From assembly GCA_019162745.1 (NCBI GenBank), contig JAFLLC010000007.1, positions 1-41,064 on the forward strand: a DNA stretch of 41,064 bases, given 5' to 3'. The translations under genes and the position numbers were made by a program. Every line of letters begins with the position of its first letter. The stretch's first letter is position 1. The DNA is from Deltaproteobacteria bacterium. GTDB lineage: Bacteria; Desulfobacterota; Desulfuromonadia; Geobacterales; Pseudopelobacteraceae. Shown in pieces: positions 14,801 through 21,961 of this stretch. The notes below the pieces were generated by a model. The model was not told the origin of the DNA. It worked only from the letters and a program-made list of their open reading frames with translations, and made no database searches.

Positions 14801-17800
14801 ATGAATTGCCGCCAGAGCTTCATCAGCCACAGTACCGTCAAGCAGCATGTCACCGTACTGCTCACGCATTCTGATATCAGTTTCGCCCTCGATATACTTC
14901 TTGATTGGAGGTGCTTCGATCATCTCCTTAATCATGGCATCGCCTGATTCATAATCGAACATAGCGGCCACCTGATCGGGATGCATGCCGCCTTCATTGG
15001 TATAAATATAACCGAAACCACGTGGCAGACGTTTCAGGAACGGTTCACCGTACATCTTCACCAGGGCAGCACGATCCAGCTTCATTACCGGGCCTTCAGT
15101 TCCGTCAAACATTTTGCCGGTAGAAAGTAAACGAATGGCGCGATATACCGGGGCGACCTGCGTTTCCGCCTCGACCTCACCGAGAAGAGTTTCCCGCGCA
15201 TCCTTCCACCACTGCGCGTGCTCTCGCGCTTTCTCCTTCATCAGCTTACGTTCCAGCTTTTCAACCTCTTCAGCATGAGCCTGTGCCGCTTGCTTGCGAT
15301 ATGCGTAAAATTCAGCATCAGTCATGCCGGCGTCTTCTTTTGTGGCGAAGAGCTCCACCATGTTCTGAGCCTGCCGGGCCTGCTTGATTTCAGACTCGCT
15401 GGCAAGTAGACGATCAAAGACCCCGCGCACATCGTCATTCATTTTGACGTTGAGTCCGGACAGGGTTTTGTAGATGGAAGTCAGCCAGGATTTGAAACGC
15501 TGGAAGATCGGCTGCAGTTCTGCGGAAGGCGCTTTACCTTCCATCAGATATGACTCGCCACCACGGGCAAACTGTTCGTGCATCTCGCGTGAGAGTTCGC
15601 CGTCAGCAGTGCCGAGCCACTTGGAGATGGTTGACCAATCGTTTTTGAGTTGTTCCGGAGCGTCAGAACGTGAAGCGTCGAGCTTCAGTTCTTCCAACCA
15701 GGAGTGAGAGATTTCATGAACGAAGGTTGAAAGGTCAGCATCTTTGAGGATGCCGATCTCTCGGGCGGTCATGTCGGGAGAGGTGCGGAAGAATCCGCGA
15801 TTGACTGCTGAACCCTGATAGAGAGCTTTCGCTTCGTCAAAGGTTGTCAGGTCGAGAGTTTCAGAAATATATTTACCACTTTTACCGTCCTGAATTGTCA
15901 CAATGCCATCGTAACCAGCAGCAATAACAGCCTTGCTCAAATGCTTTCCACGTTTGTTGCCAAAAGCGGCGGACAGGCTCTTTTTCCAATCTTTAGCCTC
16001 GACAACCAACGGGCTGACAAATGTCAACTCACCAGAAATCATTTTATCTGAAAGTTGTAACTTTGATGGATCTTCTACCTGTGTGACATAGCGGCCGGAA
16101 GGCTCTAATCCTCGGTCATGTGGAGAATCCTTTTTCGGCTTGCCAAATATCTTAGTTGCTGATTCAGTATTGTGGATAAAATTGAATGTTACCGGTTTTC
16201 CGGTTTCAAATTGCCCGAGAGTATCCAGAGGAGGAAGCTTGATAGTACCTTGCCACAACTCCCCACCCTGCATCTGGTACAACTCACGTCGGATCTGTTC
16301 GTTCGACATCTGGTTATAATCAATGCCCACCTGGTCAAGATGCAGTTTTAACTCTTCCAGTGCCAGCTTCGTTTCGTGCCCTTTTTGGTTTGACACCTGC
16401 TGACTGTAAACCGGAGTACCGCGCAGCTCTTGATCGATCTTGTCCAACAGATCGGCAATAGTTGCCCCTTCTGGAAGATATCCGGACTCCACCGCTGCTT
16501 CACGCACCTGGTCAAGAGGCTTGCCGTCTTTGCGGATGATGTTCTTTTTGCCGGGTTGCCTTGCAGCATCCACGTCCATACTCTTCAAGTCGCCGCGGTC
16601 ATCCTTCACACCACGATCACGCACGAACTGGAGCAGAGACTGACCGAAGATACTTTCATCAGTCGGAATATCCCCGGCACGCAGTCGGTCGAGCATTGGA
16701 TCTATACCAAGATCAACGGACTGACGCTGCACATCTTCAGGGAGAGGCCGCACGACCTTGAGCGGTGATTCGTTGTAGAGCTCAAAGGCATCCTTACCAA
16801 GAACGGCCGCTCTCTGCTTTGCCCTGACAGCCGCAATGGTTGCATACTGTTCTGCTGTCTGCCGGTCGTAACCTATGCCCTGCAGCTGACCATAAATATC
16901 GTCATAAACCTTGAAGTATGACGGACGCTCTGTAGTCGTATCTCCTTCCGAGTTCTTCAGATCGGCAAGCATTTTTTCCTGATCTGATTCAAACTGTGCC
17001 GCCTCAAAAGCTGTCGCATCCCCAGAATGAAGCCGAGAGTGGTCTACCAGGGCTGCATGGTGCTCAGTCGCTGCCAGTTTGTTGGCGTAGACCTCAATCG
17101 GGATAACAATATCTCCGCCAGCCGCAAGCGCCTCGGTGTACTGAGTGCCACCACCATCAAGAGTATCATCGGCCACCTTGACCGGATCGACGCCCTTCTC
17201 CTGCCAGTATTGTTTCCACTGGTCGCCGGGGATGTAGACGTTCTCAATGTCTCCACCCTCTTTCAATCTGCCGACGAGCTCCTGGAACTTCTCGGGTAGG
17301 CGTTGACGGAGTTTCGACTCTCCCGCCGCTTCACCCAGGGCCAGCATGAAATCCTTGTTGAGTGCCGCCTGCTGATTACGCTGATACTCCTGGGAGAGTT
17401 TCGCCACCGGGTGCAGCATTGCGCCCTGCATACCGCCAGCCGTAGCTGTGACGATTGCCGTGTCAACAACCGACTGTCCGAAATCAGCAAGCGTCATATC
17501 CGGCTTGAGCGTGCCCTTATCCATCAGCGCACTGTAGGCGTTATTTATTTCTTCCCCGTAGAGATCGCCCAGCATGAACCCGGCAATCTTCTTGCCGAGA
17601 GGTTTCCCGGCTTTGTAGAGATGTTCCACACCGATCAGTTCCGTAAGACCTTCCATAGCTTTATTGGAGAGAGAAAAATACGCAGACTGAGCAGGAGAGT
17701 AACCAGCCTTCAGATAATCTTCCAGCTGACCGGGAGCTGTTGCAGCGAAACCGAAGAGCAGCGGAGCTTTACCGGCCACGCCGAGTGGGAGCGTCACCAT

Positions 17801-18376
17801 GTTGGCGGCGACAGTATCAAAAGTCATCTTGGCGATCTGCTGACCGTAGGAACCAGGAACAATCTTGTCATTGGCCTTGATGCGCTGGTTGTACCACTCC
17901 ATGTTATCAAGCCATATCTTGCCGGGATCTTCTTCACCCATGGCGCGCGACAATGCCTGACCACCAGTCAGACGGGTGACATTATACATCAACTCGTTGA
18001 TGCCCTTGCCGGCCATCGGGAGAGCGTTCTGCGCTGCCTGCTTGGCAAGGCTGAGATATCCAAACAGGCCCTCGATCTTTGATGCGCTGCCCACGTCATC
18101 ATGAGCCAGCTTGGCATTATCCGGATCAGTCAACCATTCTGCTGATTTCGGGGAGGTCTGGGAAAGATTGTGGAAGTTGTCAATCAGCACCTGCAACTTG
18201 GCATCCTCCGTCATTTCCGGAAACGCATGCACCGGGAGCCCGGACTGCTGAGCGAGCTTGACCGCTCCGGCCTGCTGATCGGGGTTGACCTTGACCGATT
18301 GCATAGCAGAACTTGACAGTGACAGTTGCCGATCCTGATCATCCTTCATCTGTTTCAGAACGTCTTCAAGTGCCAT
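11828..18376 (-). CDS. Giant ejection/polyvalent protein (gp16-like)
   Basis: A 2182-aa protein, the largest in the genome and in the T7 gp16 position. Recognisable parts: hydrophobic helices around 190-330 (GQSVVDTAIVTATAGGMQGA); an ADP-ribosyltransferase-like region about 728-850 (FIHNTES, RGLEPSGRYV, PLVVEAKDW, AAGYDGIVTI); a zinc-metallopeptidase-like HEISH motif with H887, E888 and H891; long coiled coils to about 1500; and hydrophobic segments near 2025 (LYAAFAVAAILSEVI). This mixture is typical of phage large polyvalent proteins that are ejected with the DNA. It is expected to help form a channel through the envelope and to deliver enzymes early in infection. It overlaps the gp15-like stop as TAATG. 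Confidence 0.8.
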   Translation of the reverse strand: MALEDVLKQMKDDQDRQLSLSSSAMQSVKVNPDQQAGAVKLAQQSGLPVHAFPEMTEDAKLQVLIDNFHNLSQTSPKSAEWLTDPDNAKLAHDDVGSASKIEGLFGYLSLAKQAAQNALPMAGKGINELMYNVTRLTGGQALSRAMGEEDPGKIWLDNMEWYNQRIKANDKIVPGSYGQQIAKMTFDTVAANMVTLPLGVAGKAPLLFGFAATAPGQLEDYLKAGYSPAQSAYFSLSNKAMEGLTELIGVEHLYKAGKPLGKKIAGFMLGDLYGEEINNAYSALMDKGTLKPDMTLADFGQSVVDTAIVTATAGGMQGAMLHPVAKLSQEYQRNQQAALNKDFMLALGEAAGESKLRQRLPEKFQELVGRLKEGGDIENVYIPGDQWKQYWQEKGVDPVKVADDTLDGGGTQYTEALAAGGDIVIPIEVYANKLAATEHHAALVDHSRLHSGDATAFEAAQFESDQEKMLADLKNSEGDTTTERPSYFKVYDDIYGQLQGIGYDRQTAEQYATIAAVRAKQRAAVLGKDAFELYNESPLKVVRPLPEDVQRQSVDLGIDPMLDRLRAGDIPTDESIFGQSLLQFVRDRGVKDDRGDLKSMDVDAARQPGKKNIIRKDGKPLDQVREAAVESGYLPEGATIADLLDKIDQELRGTPVYSQQVSNQKGHETKLALEELKLHLDQVGIDYNQMSNEQIRRELYQMQGGELWQGTIKLPPLDTLGQFETGKPVTFNFIHNTESATKIFGKPKKDSPHDRGLEPSGRYVTQVEDPSKLQLSDKMISGELTFVSPLVVEAKDWKKSLSAAFGNKRGKHLSKAVIAAGYDGIVTIQDGKSGKYISETLDLTTFDEAKALYQGSAVNRGFFRTSPDMTAREIGILKDADLSTFVHEISHSWLEELKLDASRSDAPEQLKNDWSTISKWLGTADGELSREMHEQFARGGESYLMEGKAPSAELQPIFQRFKSWLTSIYKTLSGLNVKMNDDVRGVFDRLLASESEIKQARQAQNMVELFATKEDAGMTDAEFYAYRKQAAQAHAEEVEKLERKLMKEKAREHAQWWKDARETLLGEVEAETQVAPVYRAIRLLSTGKMFDGTEGPVMKLDRAALVKMYGEPFLKRLPRGFGYIYTNEGGMHPDQVAAMFDYESGDAMIKEMIEAPPIKKYIEGETDIRMREQYGDMLLDGTVADEALAAIHGDSRAIVMAAELRAIRRQQKVVKPAVDAATKEVDQQAKANSEYERRWFEAEKNLAVAIERGAKEEEIRKLTEEAKSAKEADRQGKREMNASIPSRETFQMAAAQIIGDKKIGDITPRLYLEAERRAGKKAFDAVAKKDWQTAGEAKQQQLLNHYLYREATAAQEQIDGIMKEYDKLKKSDEKLAKSRDINLVNAARAILSRYQIDKNGMDAAEYLAQIQQYNPEIYADLSAAVDTATQAPKPYKQLTMDEFLAVNDAVMNLWELSRRTKQIEIDGKIMNRDEVIDELNARMEELGLPVNQAGKAKAITKWEKFNAALVGMRAATTRAEAWVDAMDGGKPTGVFRRYIWNPVIDGVNQYRTAKKQFISKYLELLKPIEAGISNDKIAAPELGYTFNGKQELLGALLHTGNESNMEKLLVGRQWGYIAEDGGLYTGTWDSFINRMITEGKLTKADYDFIQGVWDLLEEAKPLSQKAHHEMYGYYFSEITANPVNTPFGTYRGGYAPAIVDSDINQDQASRQEKESLESTNNSFMFPSTGRGFTKSRVTYNKPLVLDLRLVPSSLDKVLRFSFIEPRVKDVGRVIVNPAFREVLNQFNPSAGGDMLVPWLQRTARQSVSTPSTGTAGRALDTVFQTIRRNTGIQMMVANVSNTIQQFTGLALSATKVKPTHLKSALWKYVNHPMDMAGEVASMSEFMAANIGHSAYDMQQQAEDILLNPNAYEKVKDFSVKNGYILQQITQHTVDVITWSGAYDQAVAEGANERDAVRRADSAVRMTQGTFNAEDVSRLETGSPFVRAFTQFYTYFNMQANLLGSAAVGAIRENGVKGAAPTLLKLYAAFAVAAILSEVITFAARGGKDPDDDELDVALQLLVMSQVRTATAMIPVVGAGANYVMNLLNDKKYDDRISTAPFLSQMEASLRAPVSLYKYAADDGSMKMAVKDTLAAIGMVTGLPAGALGRPLGYLAGMEDGKYEPSGPLDLTRGLITGMRSQN

Positions 18377-20154
18377 TATTTACCACCCTTGGCTTTTTCA
18401 GCGAGAGTCGCCTTGTAGAATTTCAGCCGTGCAGCTGGTGTGTCGTTGATTCCATACCCCTTGAGCAGTGCGGAAATTCCAGCGGCCTCTTTGTCCGGAA
18501 TTACGATAGCGTCCTGGTTCTGGACCTCATACAGCTTCTTCTTGCTGACCGTTGTACCCATATCCATGCCGAGGAACGTTTGACGCTCGTTGACTGCTAC
18601 CTCCTGGATGGCCGATCCGATCAGTTCCCGCATCCGCCCGGGTGTGATGATCTTCTTTTCCCGACCCTGTTCGGCAATGACATAATTTGTCAGAGCGTCC
18701 TGAATAGCGCCCTGCTTCTTGGTAGGTATTTTCAGCGTGGAGTAGACGCCCTTCAGAATAGATGCATCAATCTTGGCCTGGCCGAGAGCTTCCGGAGACA
18801 CCAGCTTTTTATGGGCCTTGACCAGGTCATCACCATAGGTGCCGAGAGTGGATGCCGTGCGGAGCATATCGGCTTCCGACATCTCTGCAATCTTGTCAGG
18901 ATTATTCAGAAGAGAATACCAGTTGTCTCTCTGCTGCTGGATTTGTGCGGCCTTCGCTTCGGCCTTGCCGGAGTTTACTAGAGACCTGTTGAACACTGCT
19001 TCTTGATGTGCCTGGTTGCGTACATTGGCCATGATCTGAGTCGCCTTCTCGACAACCTTGGGATCTGTGGAAGTGATCATGTCTTTATATGACGGTTGCG
19101 CCATCAGTTCTTTCGGCTGCACAGCACGGCCGGTACCGTTGACTGACGCCATGTATTGAAGCACCGGAACTTCCAGCTTGTCGGAGTTCTGCTGCTGCTC
19201 GATCTTCAAGGCCTGATTGTTTGATGCCAGTTGTGCTTCGGCCACCTTGAACGCTTTGGAGTTGAAGGCCTGAGTACCACCGCCAAACTGCTTGTAGAGT
19301 TCACCTCGTAAGGCAGTGTAACCATCCTTTTGTAAACGGGAGCTGATTGCCTCTGCAGCATTAACTCCGATTGTGTCGGCCTCTACCAGATCAACATTGT
19401 GCTTGAGTTGAGTATAATCAGAACCAAGTACGTCTTTGTTCTCTTCAATGAAGGCTTTGGCGCCTGATGGATTAAGCGTCATCATCTGCACTGCCTTGAC
19501 CTTGGCGGTGGAACCCTCCCAGTTTGAAACCTCTGCATCAAGCTGTTCCTGAGTCCACCCTCTGGTATTGGCAAAGGCTTCAATGTGGGCAATACCGTCT
19601 ATTACGGATTTTTCGTATTTGTCCTGTCCGGCCGGATCGACTGCATACACTGCGATCTGGTCAAGCAGCGATGATTTGACCGATTGGTATGACTTATCCT
19701 CAGACTTGGTCTTTTCCTGGTACTGATGAGTTAGTCCAGAATGTTCCAGGACTGTTCTCTTTTCAGCATGCAACTTATTGACGTAGTCTCTCTGTGTATC
19801 GTTGGTGACGTTCTTGTTTGCCCACTCGGAGTACTTATTGTCGAACTCTTTCAGAGAAGGGGCTGTGACGCCCTCCGGACTGTCCGGAGTTCCAAACGCC
19901 GCATCTCCGACAGCAGACTTGATCTTCAGGTCAGTTTCGCTGCCCAGCTGGTTCAGAAATATGGTGGCATCCTGGGCAGTCTTCAGGTTTGCTTTATGGG
20001 TTTCCTGGGCAACTATGCTCTGACCGGCTTCTCCGACCTGTGCAAGCCCTTTTGCAATACCTGCCCCGAACGCATCAGGACCGAGCGCCTGAGCCTGAGG
20101 TATAGAGACTGCTGCATCCTTGACCTGAGAATCTTCGTATCTTGGAATTATCAT
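18376..20154 (-). CDS. Internal virion/ejection protein (gp15-like)
   Basis: A 592-aa, mostly helical, Gln/Lys/Ala-rich protein. The start (IIPRYEDSQVKDAAV, ALGPDAFGAGIAKGLAQVG) is typical of podovirus internal virion proteins. Order and size relative to the next gene fit T7 gp15, which forms the middle of the periplasmic ejection tube. AGAGG precedes the ATG; the stop overlaps the giant gene start by one base. Confidence 0.75.
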   Translation of the reverse strand: MIIPRYEDSQVKDAAVSIPQAQALGPDAFGAGIAKGLAQVGEAGQSIVAQETHKANLKTAQDATIFLNQLGSETDLKIKSAVGDAAFGTPDSPEGVTAPSLKEFDNKYSEWANKNVTNDTQRDYVNKLHAEKRTVLEHSGLTHQYQEKTKSEDKSYQSVKSSLLDQIAVYAVDPAGQDKYEKSVIDGIAHIEAFANTRGWTQEQLDAEVSNWEGSTAKVKAVQMMTLNPSGAKAFIEENKDVLGSDYTQLKHNVDLVEADTIGVNAAEAISSRLQKDGYTALRGELYKQFGGGTQAFNSKAFKVAEAQLASNNQALKIEQQQNSDKLEVPVLQYMASVNGTGRAVQPKELMAQPSYKDMITSTDPKVVEKATQIMANVRNQAHQEAVFNRSLVNSGKAEAKAAQIQQQRDNWYSLLNNPDKIAEMSEADMLRTASTLGTYGDDLVKAHKKLVSPEALGQAKIDASILKGVYSTLKIPTKKQGAIQDALTNYVIAEQGREKKIITPGRMRELIGSAIQEVAVNERQTFLGMDMGTTVSKKKLYEVQNQDAIVIPDKEAAGISALLKGYGINDTPAARLKFYKATLAEKAKGGK

Positions 20155-20163
20155 TGATGACCT

Positions 20164-20730
20164 CTATCCCACTTTCGTGGTTGTAGTCTGCGGATTATAC
20201 ATCTTGTACGAAGCCAGTCCGACGTTTGACAAACCGCCCAGAATAGAACCGGTGGCATTCATCTGCCCTGCAGACAATGCGGCATTCCCCTGAGCTGTGG
20301 TCAAGTCGGCCTGTGCATTAAGTCCAGCGGCTTGCCGTGCGGCATTATTCCTGATCTTCAATGCGTCAAGCTCACCTTGTCCGGCGGTCTCGGTCATCAG
20401 AGACAGGTTTGTTCCAGAGTTGGGATCAAAACCGCCGGCGCCCATGATGGCATGCTGACGGGCAATCATCCGGCGGACCTCTTGCCGTTTGTCCGCGGCG
20501 TCTGCTGATCCTCTCTGATTGGCATCTAGTGCGGCACGGCGCTGCATCTCGGCATTGTAATCCGCTGTCTCTTTGGCGTTCTCTCCTGCGGCAACCTGAC
20601 CGTATGCGGCGACACCGGCACTTGCCAAACCAACGACAAGGGACGCAATGGCGATCCCTTCCCAGGTCAGAAAGAAGTTCCGGGTTGAATATAGTTCGGA
20701 CTGATAAAGGCCTGGTACTCTTCGTCTCAT
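20164..20730 (-). CDS. Internal virion/ejection protein (gp14-like)
   Basis: A 188-aa protein. A basic N-terminus is followed by a hydrophobic, small-residue-rich segment (AIASLVVGLASAGVAAYG) at about 23-40, then a long helical region with Ala/Gln/Arg and GAGGFDPNSGTNLSLM at about 90. This pattern (QAAAGENAKETADYNA-type helix after a membrane segment) is typical of T7 gp14-like proteins, which insert in the outer membrane during ejection. The ATG at 20730 is chosen because GAGGAGGT lies 7 bases upstream and it overlaps the radical SAM stop as ATGA; the frame extends 60 bp further without a site. Confidence 0.75.
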   Translation of the reverse strand: MRRRVPGLYQSELYSTRNFFLTWEGIAIASLVVGLASAGVAAYGQVAAGENAKETADYNAEMQRRAALDANQRGSADAADKRQEVRRMIARQHAIMGAGGFDPNSGTNLSLMTETAGQGELDALKIRNNAARQAAGLNAQADLTTAQGNAALSAGQMNATGSILGGLSNVGLASYKMYNPQTTTTKVG

Positions 20731-21497
20731 GCCAGTACCTCCTCGTTGTAGTATTGAGCGTATGCCACTGGGTAGAAATTGCCATCCCATGCCATGAAGA
20801 GACAGCCGGGAATGTCGTACTCCGGAGTGTACTCCTCGATAGTCGGAGCTCTCCTGAGAACAATGGCGTATCCATCCACCATCAGAACTGTTTTGCCGGG
20901 TGATTGAAAGACGATCTCTGCTTCTACTCCCAGGGAGAGAGAAACCATTTCAAGTAGATCCTCCATCTTCATTCCTGGCTGATCCGAGCGGTAGACCGTA
21001 GATATGGTGGAGGTCTGGAATACGTCCCGGTTGTTGAGGATGTATTCACATGCCAGCTGAATGTCTTCTGCCGAGTCTACCGAAAAGAGTCCGGCCATGA
21101 TCTTCAGACCACGTTTCCGGCACTCTGCCAGCAGTTCATATTTCTTAGCCACTACCCATTCAGGAAACAACGCTGGGTTGTGCACCGACATGGCTACGTC
21201 CAGAGTATCACCGGTAACAAACTCCCATATCTGATCATGCAAGGTGCCGTTGGTGATGGCGAATACTCTGTGGCCGGCATGTTCCAGCTCACGCTTTACA
21301 TCGAGGATGCGCAGACTTGTGAACGGCTCCCCGCCGGTCAACGCTATACCATGGATCGGGTGCTCTATTTTGGCGAGTGCTGCCAGAATATGGCGGGTGT
21401 TGAAGATCGGCTGCGAGGACAAGTGAGCCGCACACCACGGACAGGAAAGATTGCATGAATTGATAATCGGGACAGTTGCAAGCACCAGATGTTCCAT
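20727..21497 (-). CDS. Radical SAM enzyme within the virion gene cluster
   Basis: A 256-aa protein with the radical SAM CxxxCxxC motif at C15, C19, C22 (SCNLSCPWC), the GGEP motif at 55-58 for SAM binding, and further TIM-barrel landmarks (FAITNGTL, DVAMSVHNP). It would cleave S-adenosylmethionine to a 5'-deoxyadenosyl radical. The C-terminus has PGCLFMAWDGNFYPVA, which resembles the start of a SPASM-type motif but lacks the second cysteine, so an auxiliary cluster is doubtful. It lies between the gp13-like and gp14-like genes with 1-bp and 4-bp overlaps. No 7-deazaguanine genes accompany it, so a QueE role is unlikely. Substrate unknown; a virion protein is one possibility. Confidence 0.85.
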   Translation of the reverse strand: MEHLVLATVPIINSCNLSCPWCAAHLSSQPIFNTRHILAALAKIEHPIHGIALTGGEPFTSLRILDVKRELEHAGHRVFAITNGTLHDQIWEFVTGDTLDVAMSVHNPALFPEWVVAKKYELLAECRKRGLKIMAGLFSVDSAEDIQLACEYILNNRDVFQTSTISTVYRSDQPGMKMEDLLEMVSLSLGVEAEIVFQSPGKTVLMVDGYAIVLRRAPTIEEYTPEYDIPGCLFMAWDGNFYPVAYAQYYNEEVLA

Positions 21498-21961
21498 TAT
21501 TCCCCCAGAGTAAAGCGTATGAACGGCATATTGAGCGGCCCCAGCGGTTCCGGTTCACTGAACGAGAACCCCAACCATTTCAACCACTGGATTGCCTTGA
21601 CGTTGCGTGCATCGATATAGTTTTCCAGCTTTCCAAAACACATTTTCATTGTCTCCAGACTGGAACGGCATCTCCGGAGAAATACTACCTGGTGTTTGTC
21701 GAGTAGATCCGTGCCGACCATCCAGGGACGACCAACGTTGCCCAGCAGCGAAGCCCTAACAACTCCATACATGCAGACCGGGACGCCATCGATAAGGCCA
21801 GTCCAGGCCAGATGAGACAATCCGAATGACTGGTTTAGCACCTCTTCCGGAGTCATCATCGATAATGCCCAGAATTCATCACGATCAGCATCACGAACGT
21901 GAGCGGCTATGTGCTGGATATGCCACTTCTCAGCGGTGACTATTTCAGGAGTAACTTTCAT
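21497..21961 (-). CDS. GNAT-like internal protein (T7 gp13/DUF2833 type)
   Basis: A 154-aa protein with the outline of the T7 gp13 family: N-terminal helix, LSHLAWTGLIDGVPVCMYGVV in two strands, GRPWMVGTDLL, a basic helix, and WLKWLGFSFSEPEPLGP at the end, which is the typical GNAT C-terminal pattern. The acetyl-CoA loop (Q/RxxGxG/A) is not clear, so it may be structural rather than catalytic. It sits between the gp12-like and radical SAM genes with 4-bp and 1-bp overlaps. Confidence 0.75.
   Translation of the reverse strand: MKVTPEIVTAEKWHIQHIAAHVRDADRDEFWALSMMTPEEVLNQSFGLSHLAWTGLIDGVPVCMYGVVRASLLGNVGRPWMVGTDLLDKHQVVFLRRCRSSLETMKMCFGKLENYIDARNVKAIQWLKWLGFSFSEPEPLGPLNMPFIRFTLGE

Noticed and set aside
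14087-14947. Long plus-strand open frame (286 aa) inside the giant protein gene
   Set aside because: It is antisense to a continuous 2182-aa gene, has a Cys/Leu-rich composition without domains, and has no operon context. The same holds for plus-strand frames at 30594-31445 and 26956-27786.
20727-21497. QueE / 7-deazaguanine DNA modification gene
   Set aside because: No queC, queD, folE or DNA-transglycosylase gene is present in the complete genome.
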